In this document: positions 9,376 through 20,638 of the stretch, piece after piece | How positions within the stretch are numbered: position 1 is the first letter of the stretch | How the letters are laid out: every line of letters starts with the position of its first letter | NCBI RefSeq assembly: GCF_001465545.3 | Contig: NZ_CP013480.3 | Coordinates: forward strand, 3,162,001 to 3,226,000 | Direction of reading: 5' to 3' | Origin: Pandoraea norimbergensis | GTDB lineage: Bacteria > Pseudomonadota > Gammaproteobacteria > Burkholderiales > Burkholderiaceae | DNA length: 64,000 nt | Notes under the pieces: model-generated | What the model was told of the DNA's origin: nothing | Database searches by the model: none | What the model saw: the letters and a program-made list of their open reading frames with translations, nothing else | Translations under genes and position numbers: made by a program

Positions 9376-10786
9376 GACCGACGCACCGCTCGACCAGTTT
9401 CAGCAACCCTTCGCCCGGCGCATCCGGATCGACATGCGCGGTGTGTACGGCGATATGGGCGCTCTGAAAATCGACACCGTACTGCTGGCGCAGGAGGTTT
9501 TCCACCCGCAACAGATAGCCGTCGATGCCATGCTCGTCGGTGATCGGCATCAACGCGATGGCGATCTGCTGCCGCGGCGTGCCCAACGTCCACAACGCGT
9601 CGAGCGCGCGCCGCTGCCGCACGGTCTGTTCGAACAATGAGTCGCCGCGCGCCCCGCGCGGGAACACCAGCGCGACCAGCGACGATTCGATACTGCTGGC
9701 CCGTTTGAGCCGCGCAAGACGGCCCAGCTCCAGCGCGAAGTCATACGGCGCCTCGGGCACCGAGGCACGCACTTCGGTCACGAGCGGCTGCTGCGCCACG
9801 CCGTCGGCGTAATACGCCAGCAGCACCAGCAACAGTTGGAGGTTGTCGTGATTGAGCGCGAGAAACGGCATGCGGCGCACGATCAGCACGCTCACCAGTT
9901 GCCCGTCGGCATCGACCAGCGGCGCACACGCGAGATAAGGGCTCGCGTCGCTGGCAGCGTCATCGGTGCGCACGTGGGTCAACGTGCCTTCGCGAAGGCA
10001 ATGCTGAACCAGCGGGTCGTCGGCAATGGGCTCGAAGCTCTCGCCCACACGTGCCAACGCCGTCGTGCCGAGCCGATCACCACGCACGGGGAACAGCGAT
10101 GCCACTTCGATCTGACACGTGAGCGCTGCGAACTCGAGCATCGGCTGGGCGTTCGGGAGCGGCGCACCGTTCGTGTGCGCGTCACCCGCTCGCCGCACCG
10201 TCAAGTCGCGCAAACGCGTGATCGCGTCACGCAAAGTTACGGGCCGGGCGAGCAGGTCACGCTCCAGCCGTTCATGCGAGACACGCAGCAGATAGTGGTT
10301 GTGGGTGATCGCGACCAGCCGGTCGTTCAGATACGCATTGATGCTGTGTGCGCCGCGGGTGCGATAGGACCAGACGTCGCAGAAGTGACCGGCCACGAGT
10401 ACGGCGGTCATGCCGCCGGCGAAGTAACCGATCGGGAAGACCTCGCCCGCACGGCCGCACAGGAGAACCCATGCCAGCGCGAGCATGGCGCCGCTGCCCG
10501 CACCCGCCAGCGCCCCATAGCGCAGCGCCGTCACCAACGCGACGAGCCACAGCCACGGGAACTGCGCGGTGCGCAGCAACGGGTCTTCCGGCCGGAATTC
10601 CCAGGCGACGAAGACTGCCAGCGCCATGACACCCACGATTTCCAGCACTGCGAACGGACGCGCGACGGCGGGGGCGAGCCAGCGGCCCCACACGCCGAGA
10701 TTGCCGAGCGGTTGCGAGCGGCGAACGCGCGCGGGTGCATGGGCATCGCGTGCCGGCTCGGCGTCGTTGGGCGTGGCGGTTGTCAC
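9368..10786 (-). CDS. pelD: Pel c-di-GMP receptor PelD
   Basis: Inner-membrane c-di-GMP receptor of 472 residues, first gene of the pelDEFG block. Four hydrophobic helices lie within about residues 40-135, followed by a GAF domain (about 180-335) and a degenerate GGDEF domain (340-470). The degenerate domain keeps an inhibitory-site motif, RALD at R393-D396, and Arg427 lies at the spacing expected for the third ligand-binding residue of Pseudomonas PelD (R367, D370, R402). It should therefore bind c-di-GMP and switch on Pel synthesis. The start is GTG with no clear ribosome site. Upstream on this strand there is no pelC, pelB or pelA; instead a 319-base gap separates it from an unrelated phosphodiesterase gene. 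Confidence 0.9.
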   Translation of the reverse strand: MTTATPNDAEPARDAHAPARVRRSQPLGNLGVWGRWLAPAVARPFAVLEIVGVMALAVFVAWEFRPEDPLLRTAQFPWLWLVALVTALRYGALAGAGSGAMLALAWVLLCGRAGEVFPIGYFAGGMTAVLVAGHFCDVWSYRTRGAHSINAYLNDRLVAITHNHYLLRVSHERLERDLLARPVTLRDAITRLRDLTVRRAGDAHTNGAPLPNAQPMLEFAALTCQIEVASLFPVRGDRLGTTALARVGESFEPIADDPLVQHCLREGTLTHVRTDDAASDASPYLACAPLVDADGQLVSVLIVRRMPFLALNHDNLQLLLVLLAYYADGVAQQPLVTEVRASVPEAPYDFALELGRLARLKRASSIESSLVALVFPRGARGDSLFEQTVRQRRALDALWTLGTPRQQIAIALMPITDEHGIDGYLLRVENLLRQQYGVDFQSAHIAVHTAHVDPDAPGEGLLKLVERCVGHG

Positions 10787-11105
10787 GTGGCGCTTGTGGA
10801 AAAAAGAATCAGCCGGGTCGGGCGGCCTGCGGGCTCACGCGCCAACGCTTCGGTATGGCATCCGCGCAGGCATCGCAATGTCTCGTGGCGGACAACGGCT
10901 TTCGCGCAGAACCGGCGCGACGACGGTATTTTTGGATCCCCGGGCAGCCCGTGACTGCTGATCTGAACAGACTTCTTATGGTTGATACGGCCGCACTGTA
11001 CACATCGTGAGTCCTACTATCGTCCCCTTTTTTTATCGCTGTCCGATGGGATTGCCGCCGGTGACTACCGCCCTGACAGGCCACCTGACAGGGCGCCTGA
11101 AACCC
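10787..11105. other. Non-coding gap upstream of pelD
   Basis: 319 bases between pelD and the 3' end of the phosphodiesterase gene, both on the minus strand. It must hold the pelDEFG promoter, but no convincing -35/-10 pair or FleQ-like box was found. An imperfect hairpin at 11071-11093 (CCCTGACAGG, CCA, CCTGACAGGG, one mismatch) could end the phosphodiesterase transcript although it lacks a U-run. No remnants of pelA, pelB or pelC were seen. Confidence 0.5.
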
Positions 11106-11957
11106 TCAGGAGACCAACGCACCGTCAAAGGTGAACGGGCCGTCGAACGGACCCACGTAGGCCAGATGCGTACGCACCCCAGCGCCCGGCTGCCACAGGT
11201 GCATGGCGAAGCCCGGCGGCTCCAGCGTGATCGATCCGGGGGCACCGGGTGCCAGCCCCAGTGAGATCTGGTGCGCGGTCGAAACGCAAGTGCTGGCCAT
11301 GACGCCCGGAGCGCCCGGCACTACCGCGTGAATGCTGCGATGCAGATGGCCGCAGATCACGCGCTCGATGTGACGGTACCGTGACACGACGGCCGCAAAG
11401 CCCTCGCGACCTTGCACCGAGAGGCCGAGCCCGTCCATGAATTCGATGCCGGTATCGAACGGCGGATGATGCATCGCAATGATCGTCGGACGCCCGGCGC
11501 AAGCCTGCAACTGCGCGTCGAGCCAAGCCAGCCGTGCCTCGCACAAATGGCCGCCCGCGTTGGGCGGCGACTGCGTGTCTAGGGCCAGTACCGTCACCGG
11601 CCCCAGATCGACACGGTACTGCACGAAATCGTCGTCGGCATGACCGGCGCTTTGCATGCCGCCATGGAGACACGCATGCTCGGGGAACGTGGCGCGCAAC
11701 GCGGCACGATGGTCATGGTTACCGACGACGAGATACAGCGGAATTTCCAGCTCAGCGAGACACTCGCGCAATACTTCGTATTCCGATGGATGTGGCGTAT
11801 CGACGAGATCGCCGGTGGCAATCACCGCATCGGGGCGCGGCGACCACCGGTTGATCGTGGCAATCGCGTGGCGCAGCGCGCGCGCTGTGTCGACGCGCTC
11901 ACAAGCGAGCGCGCCCGGGCGGCTGACGTGAAGATCGGTAATCTGGCAAAGCAACAT
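11106..11957 (-). CDS. GpdQ/CpdA-like binuclear metallophosphodiesterase
   Basis: Calcineurin-type phosphoesterase of 283 residues. The metal-binding motifs are all visible: D8-x-H10 in ITDLHVSRPG, D50 in ATGDLVD, N80-H81 in GNHDHR, MHHPPFDTG near 165, and GHLHRS near 205. The start MLLCQITDLH fits the family, whose members begin at the first metal motif; an upstream in-frame start adds eleven residues. The family includes cAMP phosphodiesterase CpdA and glycerophosphodiesterase GpdQ, and the overall sequence resembles GpdQ more. It could hydrolyse glycerophosphodiesters or cyclic nucleotides; the substrate cannot be fixed. The gene stands alone upstream of pelD on the same strand. Confidence 0.8.
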   Translation of the reverse strand: MLLCQITDLHVSRPGALACERVDTARALRHAIATINRWSPRPDAVIATGDLVDTPHPSEYEVLRECLAELEIPLYLVVGNHDHRAALRATFPEHACLHGGMQSAGHADDDFVQYRVDLGPVTVLALDTQSPPNAGGHLCEARLAWLDAQLQACAGRPTIIAMHHPPFDTGIEFMDGLGLSVQGREGFAAVVSRYRHIERVICGHLHRSIHAVVPGAPGVMASTCVSTAHQISLGLAPGAPGSITLEPPGFAMHLWQPGAGVRTHLAYVGPFDGPFTFDGALVS

Positions 11958-12389
11958 GAAGGCGAATCCTTGATGCGCGCGCAGGCGCATGACATCACGT
12001 GTTCAAGTGTAGGTCGCAGCGTCAGGCGCGTGGGCAACACCCGTGGTGCGAGAGACGAGGCGAACGACTTAAGGAGATGAAAGCAGAGACAGAAGCCGCG
12101 ATGAATGCAGGCGGCGCAACGCTAGGCGCCGAAAATGACATCGGGATGACAACCCGGCAGAACGGGGGCAGAAGCCCATCAATGCCAACCAAAAGTCGTC
12201 GTTCTGCGCAAGCCCCTCAACGCTAGGGAAACCCCCAAAGCCCGCCCAGCAAGGGATTGCGCGACGCTAAGCCCGTAGATGACCGCAGTTACCGGGGTTT
12301 TACCATCAAGAACGAGAAAGTACGCGGCATTGCACAACAAAATCGCCGCAAACCGTTGCCAGCACTGGCCCACAGGCCGCCGAAGGCTC
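11958..12389. other. Non-coding gap
   Basis: About 430 bases between the divergent phosphodiesterase and HU genes. No credible reading frame, RNA gene or repeat was recognised; it should hold the phosphodiesterase promoter on the minus strand. Confidence 0.45.
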
Positions 12390-12395
12390 TATAAT

Positions 12396-12466
12396 GCGGC
12401 TGCCCGGCAAGTGCCGGCGTCCTCTCGAATCATCACGAGGCGCGATCTTCGGATCGGGTTTTTTCG
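12396..12466 (+). ncRNA. Candidate small structured RNA or attenuated leader upstream of HU
   Basis: A perfect -10 box TATAAT lies at 12390-12395. About six bases downstream begins a run with three small hairpins: CCGGC-AAGT-GCCGG, CCTC...GAGG, and CGATC-TTCG-GATCG at 12443-12456, the last followed by GGTTTTTTCG. This looks like a short transcript of about 65 bases ending in a UUCG-type terminator. The -35 box is weak. It could be an independent sRNA or a 5' leader that attenuates HU transcription. Confidence 0.3.
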
Positions 12467-12595
12467 ATGTTCCGGGAAGACGACATTCTGGCGCGCGCCG
12501 CGTGCCTTATGGCGCGGATACAACACCGACACTCGCCAAATGGCGAAAGTGTTAGAGTTGTCGCCGGTATTCACCACCTCTCAAGGGAAACACAC

Positions 12596-12874
12596 ATGAA
12601 CAAACAGGAACTGATCGACGCCGTCGCTGGTGTTACGGGTGCAAGCAAGGCTCAAACCGGCGAAACCATCGACGCTCTGCTCGAGACCGTCAAGAAGGCA
12701 GTCGCAAAGGGTGACGCGGTTCAGTTGATCGGCTTCGGCTCGTTCGGTTCGGGCAAGCGCGCTGCGCGTACCGGCCGCAACCCGAAGACCGGCGAAGCGA
12801 TCAAGATCCCGGCTGCCAAGACCGTGAAGTTCACGGCTGGTAAGGCGTTCAAGGACGCCGTGAACAAGAAGTAA
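12596..12874 (+). CDS. hup: DNA-binding protein HU
   Basis: Nucleoid protein of 92 residues that binds and bends DNA as a dimer. It starts [11 protein letters not shown] and carries the dimer-arm motif [21 protein letters not shown], with the conserved Pro in the arm ([11 protein letters not shown]). The length is that of HU-beta. The start is set by family alignment and the purine-rich AAGGGAAA ten bases upstream; a longer in-frame start is rejected because HU never has such an extension. Codon use (GTT, GGT, AAG) looks like that of a highly expressed gene. A strong terminator follows. Which HU subtype (A or B) cannot be told. Confidence 0.96.
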   Translation: MNKQELIDAVAGVTGASKAQTGETIDALLETVKKAVAKGDAVQLIGFGSFGSGKRAARTGRNPKTGEAIKIPAAKTVKFTAGKAFKDAVNKK

Positions 12875-12888
12875 AACCAGTTGCGCGC

Positions 12889-12919
12889 AGGCCGGCCTCC
12901 GTGCCGGCCTATCTTTTTT
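12889..12919 (+). terminator. Rho-independent terminator of the HU gene
   Basis: Stem AGGCCGGC, loop CTCCGT, GCCGGCCT, then ATCTTTTTT. It begins 15 bases after the HU stop codon. Confidence 0.92.
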
Positions 12920-13152
12920 GCTCGCGCTGCCGGTCTCCGGTTCGCAGCAAAGAGATACGTCTCACGTCACCCTCTCACGAGGACCACGACTGATGTGAGC
13001 TGCGCGCCTCGCGGGTGTCCTGCGCCGAATCACTTCGGGAACCGGGCGCCCGCGGTAGTCCCGCCGTTCCCGCAATTCCCGCAATTTGCACCACCCTCTG
13101 TACTGCCACTCGCAACAGCTTTTCCGACGCTCAACGCCTGGCCACCTATGCT

Positions 13153-14181
13153 ATGGTGCGTGACATGACACGCGAGACGTCTGCGGCCAGCGCCGCCTCC
13201 CCCGAGAATTCCTCGCTTTCTGCGCGACCTGAATCCAACATCGGCACGCCGCTCGATATTGGACAGATGCGCCGAATGCCGGCACCCCATTTGCTCGTCA
13301 GTCTGGCGGCCGAATCGATTGCGCAGTGGCCGACACTCTCGGCCGCGCACGATGGCGCCGACGTCATCGCCCCCGAAGCCATCCACCACCTGCGCATTGC
13401 CACGCGCCGTTTGCGCGCGCTCGTCGACGTGTTTTCGCCGTGGTTGAAGCCACGCTGGCACCGCAAGCTCAAGCAGGAGTTGCACTGGCTGAGCCACGCC
13501 ATGGGACCGGCCCGTGATGCCGACGTGCTGAGCGGCACGACATTGCCGGCGCTGCGCACCGAACACCCCGACCTCGACTGGGGTTCGGTCGACGCCTACG
13601 TGGCGAAGCTGCGCAGCGACGCCCACAGTCAGGCCGACGAGGCGCTGCTGAGCGAGCGTCAGGTGGCATTGCACCGCACGCTGAAGCGCGCGTTTGGCAT
13701 TGACGAGCATGGCAGCACGGATGTACGCGCCGCCAAAGCGTTGCGACGTGCGTCGCGTACACCCGGCAAGCGGCCCCGCGCCGTGGCGAAGCACGCACGT
13801 GACGTGATTCGCGAGCGCTACGTTGCGTTATTTCCGGATTGTCGCCAGTTGGCGATGCTCGATACCGATCAGTTGCACGCGTTGCGCGTGAAGATCAAAA
13901 AGGCCCGCTACAGCGCCGAAGCGCTGACACCGTGGTTGCGCAAGTCGATGCGCACGCCCTATCAGGACACGTTGCGCGCCGCGCAGAACCTGCTTGGCCA
14001 GCTCAACGATGCCGCGGTCGCACAACAATTCTGCGAGTCGATGCCGCTCTCGCAAGCGCAGCGCGACGTGCTCACCGTACGCCTCGACACGTTCATCGTG
14101 AACGCCACCAGCCGAGCCGCCCACGTGCTGTGCCGGTTGCCCGATGCGGCCACGCTCGATCGCAGCATTCGCAAACGCTAA
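13153..14181 (+). CDS. CHAD domain-containing protein
   Basis: Protein of about 342 residues. The CHAD domain (helical, basic) runs over most of it: IHHLRIATRRLRALVDVF and HALRVKIKKARYSAEAL are the two signature repeats with conserved His, Arg and Lys residues that bind polyphosphate. Family members bind inorganic polyphosphate and often accompany triphosphate tunnel enzymes, but no such enzyme is next door. The start is uncertain: ATGs at 13153 and 13165 are possible, and a TATGCT sequence at 13147 could be a -10 box, which would favour the later one. An even longer frame is read through HU's downstream region and is unlikely. Confidence 0.8.
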   Translation: MVRDMTRETSAASAASPENSSLSARPESNIGTPLDIGQMRRMPAPHLLVSLAAESIAQWPTLSAAHDGADVIAPEAIHHLRIATRRLRALVDVFSPWLKPRWHRKLKQELHWLSHAMGPARDADVLSGTTLPALRTEHPDLDWGSVDAYVAKLRSDAHSQADEALLSERQVALHRTLKRAFGIDEHGSTDVRAAKALRRASRTPGKRPRAVAKHARDVIRERYVALFPDCRQLAMLDTDQLHALRVKIKKARYSAEALTPWLRKSMRTPYQDTLRAAQNLLGQLNDAAVAQQFCESMPLSQAQRDVLTVRLDTFIVNATSRAAHVLCRLPDAATLDRSIRKR

Positions 14182-14194
14182 GCGCTGGACGCTG

Positions 14195-14227
14195 AACGAA
14201 AAACGCTGACGGGATTTCCGTCAGCGT
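14195..14227 (-). terminator. Terminator of the metal-ATPase gene
   Basis: Perfect ten-base-pair stem ACGCTGACGG / CCGTCAGCGT with a five-base loop. Read on the minus strand it is followed by TTTTCGTTC, so it most likely ends the convergent ATPase transcript. Confidence 0.75.
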
Positions 14228-14325
14228 CGTCAAACACCACCAAATTTCGCACAACGCTCCCACCCTGCCGGTGCCGGTGTCGATGCCGCGATGCCGGGAA
14301 ATTGCGATATCGCGTTACAGCGCCC

Positions 14326-16863
<2,538 letters not shown>

Positions 16864-16898
16864 GTTCACTCCTGGTTTCATGATTCGTGTTACTCTCC

Positions 16899-16929
16899 AT
16901 TCAAAACCCTGTAGTCACTACGGAGTCAA
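16899..16929 (-). promoter_or_regulatory. MerR/CadR-type metal-responsive promoter and operator
   Basis: Read on the minus strand, -35 TTGACT (16929-16924) and -10 TTGAAT (16904-16899) are 19 bases apart, the over-long spacing typical of MerR-family promoters. The spacer holds an imperfect dyad at 16906-16926 (ACCCTGTAGT ... ACTACGGAGT), very close to the known CadR/PbrR boxes. It drives zntA and probably represses the divergent regulator gene. Confidence 0.88.
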
Positions 16930-16931
16930 GC

Positions 16932-17402
16932 ATGAAAATCGGTGAACTGGCGCGTGCGGCCGAAACCGACGTCGAAACCATCCGCTATTACGAGCGGGCC
17001 GGGCTGCTGGCCGCCCCGCCGCGTACCGACGGGGGGTATCGCACCTATGGCACGGAACATCTCGAAGCCCTGCGCTTTATCCGTCACTGCCGCTCGCTCG
17101 ATATGCCGCTGGCCGACGCCAAGCGGCTGGGCGAACTCGCGCACGACACGAACGTAACGTGCGAGGACGCCAATCAACTGATCGAAGCGCATCTGACGCG
17201 CGTGCACGCCCGCATCCACGAGTTGCAGGCGCTGGAGCAACAACTGCTGCATTTGCAAGCGCAGTGCCAGAGCCGGCACGACACCAGCGACTGCGGCATT
17301 TTGCGTGCGCTGATGCAAGGCGCCCACGGCGAGGCGTGTGCCTGCCATAACGACACCGATCCTATTGCGGTGGCGTGCGAGCACGATCACCAGCACGCGT
17401 GA
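16932..17402 (+). CDS. cadR: MerR-family Cd(II)/Pb(II)/Zn(II)-responsive regulator
   Basis: Regulator of 156 residues. The winged-helix DNA-binding domain begins MKIGELARAAETDVETIRYYERAGL, followed by the long dimer helix. Metal ligands expected for CadR/PbrR are present: C77 (NVTCEDAN), C112 (AQCQSRH) and C121 (SDCGIL), plus a C-terminal tail rich in Cys and His (ACACHND, CEHDHQHA) as in CadR. It binds the operator in the 68-base divergent spacer and activates the zntA promoter by DNA distortion when metal is bound. The start is fixed by the family N-terminus; a longer frame would run through the operator. Confidence 0.93.
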   Translation: MKIGELARAAETDVETIRYYERAGLLAAPPRTDGGYRTYGTEHLEALRFIRHCRSLDMPLADAKRLGELAHDTNVTCEDANQLIEAHLTRVHARIHELQALEQQLLHLQAQCQSRHDTSDCGILRALMQGAHGEACACHNDTDPIAVACEHDHQHA

Positions 17403-17722
17403 GCGTAGCTGTCGTATTGACGAGACACCCGGCGCCCGCCGGGTGATCCCCCCCAGTCCTCCCCCCCTTCACTTGGCACGCCCGGACGTCGCCGCGCCGA
17501 CGCGTTTCGGAGCACGCATTACGTTGAACGCCGCGATGATTGTGATGAATCGTGGGTTTGCAAGCCGAAACACGGGCAAAACCGCATGTTTTCTATACAA
17601 TGTCCCGGCACGTTTCATGCGGGTTGCCTTACATTCCCTTTTAATGACGTTCGCTCGCCGCTTTTAAATGCGTGTCGATATGTCGTAATCCGTCTCAATT
17701 TTTCCCATTTGTCGGAGACCTT
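17403..17722. other. Non-coding gap between cadR and the sulfide:quinone reductase gene
   Basis: 320 bases. Just after cadR is a hairpin CACCCGGC-GCCC-GCCGGGTG (17426-17445) followed by a C-rich, not T-rich, run; it may weakly end cadR transcription. TATACA at 17594-17599 could be the -10 box for the reductase gene, without a convincing -35. Nothing else was recognised. Confidence 0.4.
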
Positions 17723-18988
17723 ATGTCCAGCGACGCATCCGCTACGCCCACTCCCGCGACGGAGCACAGCGCCGACATCGTCATCATGGGAGCCGGCGCC
17801 GCAGGCATTTCCGTGGCTGCAAGCCTGCGCCGCCGCCGCCCGTCGCTCTCGATCACGATCGTCGATCCGGCCGACACGCATTACTACCAGCCCGCCTGGA
17901 CACTCGTCGGCGCTGGCGAATTCGATCAAGCGCGCACGGCGCGCCCGATGTCGAGCGTCATCCCCGAAGGCGTGACCTGGCTTCAGGTCGCTGTCACCGC
18001 CTTCGCACCGGACCACCAACAGGTCTTGCTCTCCGATGGCCGCCGCCTGAGCTATCGCTACCTGATCGTCGCGCCGGGCCTGCAACTGAACTGGGAAGCC
18101 ATCGATGGTCTGACGGAAACGCTCGGCCGCAACGGTGTGACCTCGAACTACCGCTTCGACCTCGCCCCTTACACGTGGTCGCTGGTCAATCAGTTCTCCG
18201 GCGGAAATGCCCTGTTCACGCAGCCGCCGATGCCGATCAAGTGCGCCGGCGCACCGCAAAAAGCGATGTATCTGTCGGCCGACACGTGGCGCTCGCGGGG
18301 TTTGCTCGACAAGACCAAGATCGAATTCCATCTGGTCGCGCCTGCCCTTTTCGGCGTCAAGGATTACATCCCCGCGCTCATGGAGTACGTGAAGCGCTAC
18401 AACATCTCGCTGAACCATCTCTCGCATCTGCGGGCTGTGGATGGTGAGCGCCGCGTGGCGCGTTTCGAAATTTTCGATGCCGACGGCCAGTCGCAATTTG
18501 TCGACAAGCCGTTTGATCTGCTGCACGTGGTGCCGCCGCAAAGCGCCCCCGACGTGCTGCGCGCGAGCCCGCTGGCCGATGCGGCCGGCTGGTGCGAAGT
18601 CGATCACGCGACGCTGCGTCACCCGCGCTTTGCCAACGTGTTCGGCCTCGGCGACGCCATCTCGGCCCCCAACGCCAAGACCGCCGCAGCGGCCCGCAAG
18701 CAGGCCGTCGTCGTTGCGGAAAACCTGCTCGCCGCCATGGATGGCCGCCCGTTGCCGCTGCACTACGACGGTTACGGTGCCTGCCCGCTCACGGTCGAGC
18801 ACGGCAAGATCGTGCTGGCCGAGTTCGGCTACGGCGGCAAGCTGCTGCCGACGTTCCCGATCGATGGCACGCATGCCAATCGTTTTGCGTGGGTATTAAA
18901 GAAATACGTGCTGCCCAAGGTGTATTGGGATTACATGTTGCGAGGACGCGAGTGGCTGGCGCAACCCAGTCGCCCGGGCCATAGGTGA
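17723..18988 (+). CDS. sqr: Sulfide:quinone oxidoreductase, type II (SQRDL-like)
   Basis: FAD enzyme of 421 residues that oxidises sulfide to sulfane sulfur and reduces quinone at the membrane. The FAD-binding GAGAAG lies at residues 23-28 and the YYQPAWTLVGAG motif follows. The two redox Cys are C174 in IKCAGAPQKAMYLS and C354 in GACPLTVEHGK, at the spacing seen in human SQOR. Long stretches (DVLRASPLADAAGW, NVFGLGDA) match the mitochondrial-type enzymes rather than type I bacterial SQR. The start at 17723 has GGAGA eight bases upstream. No persulfide dioxygenase, rhodanese or BigR-type regulator is adjacent, so sulfane sulfur handling must be encoded elsewhere. Confidence 0.88.
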   Translation: MSSDASATPTPATEHSADIVIMGAGAAGISVAASLRRRRPSLSITIVDPADTHYYQPAWTLVGAGEFDQARTARPMSSVIPEGVTWLQVAVTAFAPDHQQVLLSDGRRLSYRYLIVAPGLQLNWEAIDGLTETLGRNGVTSNYRFDLAPYTWSLVNQFSGGNALFTQPPMPIKCAGAPQKAMYLSADTWRSRGLLDKTKIEFHLVAPALFGVKDYIPALMEYVKRYNISLNHLSHLRAVDGERRVARFEIFDADGQSQFVDKPFDLLHVVPPQSAPDVLRASPLADAAGWCEVDHATLRHPRFANVFGLGDAISAPNAKTAAAARKQAVVVAENLLAAMDGRPLPLHYDGYGACPLTVEHGKIVLAEFGYGGKLLPTFPIDGTHANRFAWVLKKYVLPKVYWDYMLRGREWLAQPSRPGHR

Positions 18989-19297
18989 AACCCGGACTTA
19001 ATTTTTAAAGCCGGGTGCCGTTAAAGGTCAAAGGACCCGGTTTTCGCGACCGGGCACGAGCTTCTTGTCGGGCCACGCCTTGCGCGCGGTCTGCCGGAAA
19101 ACGGGGGTGCCTCGCATGGGGCTGCCAATGCATCGCCTGTCACCGGCCGACACATTTACGCGTCTTATGCAGAACATGATTCAAGGGTTTCCTGGCGGCA
19201 CGACCTGTTCGACGCGTGGGCTTCACCGGTTCGCCGGCCTGACACGCGAGAATGACCCACGTTCAACCCTACGGGCGACGTCAGCCTGCCTGCCGAG
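18989..19297. other. Non-coding gap with small hairpins
   Basis: 309 bases. ACCCGG (18990-18995) pairs with CCGGGT (19011-19016) around an A/T-rich loop and may terminate the reductase transcript, though no T-run follows. A second hairpin CCCGG...CCGGG lies at about 19039-19056. No promoter for the EAL gene was recognised. Confidence 0.4.
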
Positions 19298-20632
19298 ATG
19301 AACGATACCAACGCGCTGCGCCGGCAAGTCGTACTGGCCGATCTGTTGCTGGATCGCCAGCGGCTGCTGCGCGCCCTCAGCCTTGAGCTACGCACGCCCA
19401 GCCCACCCGGCAGTCATAGCGCTCTCGTGGTGCTGCACGTCGGGCGCGGTCAGCGCACGGCCACCAATCAGCAAGCCATTTCCGATGCCGATCTGCTCGC
19501 CACGGTGGCGTTTCGCATCGGCTCGCGCATTCGGCGGCGCGACCTGATCGGACGCGTTTCCGAACAGCAGATCGCCGTGCTGTTGCGCGACCTCGGCAGC
19601 CGCGAAGCCGCTGTGCAGATCACCCGCCGCTTTATCCGTGCCGGTGAATCGCCGGTGCCGTGCGGCAACGGTTTGCTTTACCCGATTGTGTCCGCAGGTA
19701 TCACCCACCTGCCGCAGGTGCCGGTATGGCCTGCCACGTTGCTCGAACATACGTCCGAAGTGGCCGATCTGGCCATTCGCGAGAGCGCGGCACGCTTTCT
19801 GGTCACCGATGCGCCCAGCGCACCGACCGAAGGCGTCACGCCACCGGACGACGCCGGCAACGAGCACTACTGGCGCAGCGCCATTGGCCGCGCGCTCTCT
19901 GGCTCAGAATTCCGTCTGCATTACCAGCCGCAAATCGACATGCGCACGCACCGGCTGACCGGTCTCGAAGCGCTGATTCGCTGGCAGCGCGACGACGAAC
20001 TGATCATGCCCGGTGAATTCATCCCGGCGGCCGAGCGTTGCGACGTGATCGGCCCGATCGGCGAGTGGACGCTGCACGAAGCCTGCCGCCAGCTCGATCA
20101 GTGGCAGACCGATGGTGAGGAATATCCGCGCGTGGCCGTCAATCTCTCGGCCCAGCAGATGCGCGTGCAGACGCTCGAAACTGTGCGCTACGCGCTCAAG
20201 CATCACCGTGTGCCACCCGACAAGCTGGAAATCGAGATCACGGAATCGTCGTTGATTTCGCATCTGGACGAGGCGGCCACGCTCATGAACGAACTCGTGG
20301 CGATGGGCGTGCGCCTGTCGCTGGACGACTTCGGCACGGGCTATTCCAGCTTTGTGCGCCTGAAGCGCTGGCCGTTCGGTACGGTCAAGATCGACTATCA
20401 GTTCGTGGCGGGCGTGCTACTCGGCGGCTACGACACCGAGCTGATTCGCGCCATCATCGCCATCGCTCGCAAACTTGAAATCGAGACGGTGGCCGAGGGC
20501 GTAGAGACGAGCGCACAACGCGATGCGCTCGCGCAACTCGGCTGCCACGCATGGCAGGGGTATCATTGCACACGGCCCTTGCCACCCGGTCACATCGAGA
20601 CGTTCATCCGAGACTGGCACGGACGTCTGTAA
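19298..20632 (+). CDS. EAL-domain c-di-GMP phosphodiesterase with degenerate GGDEF-like N-terminus
   Basis: Soluble protein of 444 residues. The first 190 residues fold like a GGDEF domain but the active motif is lost ([12 protein letters not shown] where GGDEF would be). The EAL domain keeps the catalytic set: E224 in LEALIRW, Asn in [35 protein letters not shown] and QGYH. It should hydrolyse c-di-GMP to pGpG. There is no membrane segment. Only six bases separate it from the diguanylate cyclase gene downstream, so the two opposing enzymes are probably co-transcribed. The Pel receptor PelD encoded in the same window is a possible target of this local c-di-GMP control, but that is inference. 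Confidence 0.9.
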   Translation: MNDTNALRRQVVLADLLLDRQRLLRALSLELRTPSPPGSHSALVVLHVGRGQRTATNQQAISDADLLATVAFRIGSRIRRRDLIGRVSEQQIAVLLRDLGSREAAVQITRRFIRAGESPVPCGNGLLYPIVSAGITHLPQVPVWPATLLEHTSEVADLAIRESAARFLVTDAPSAPTEGVTPPDDAGNEHYWRSAIGRALSGSEFRLHYQPQIDMRTHRLTGLEALIRWQRDDELIMPGEFIPAAERCDVIGPIGEWTLHEACRQLDQWQTDGEEYPRVAVNLSAQQMRVQTLETVRYALKHHRVPPDKLEIEITESSLISHLDEAATLMNELVAMGVRLSLDDFGTGYSSFVRLKRWPFGTVKIDYQFVAGVLLGGYDTELIRAIIAIARKLEIETVAEGVETSAQRDALAQLGCHAWQGYHCTRPLPPGHIETFIRDWHGRL

Positions 20633-20638
20633 TCGTTT

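Noticed and set aside
10787..12000. Possible pelA, pelB or pelC remnants upstream of pelD
   Set aside because: The region holds only a non-coding gap and an intact phosphodiesterase gene; no deacetylase, porin or lipoprotein features were seen.
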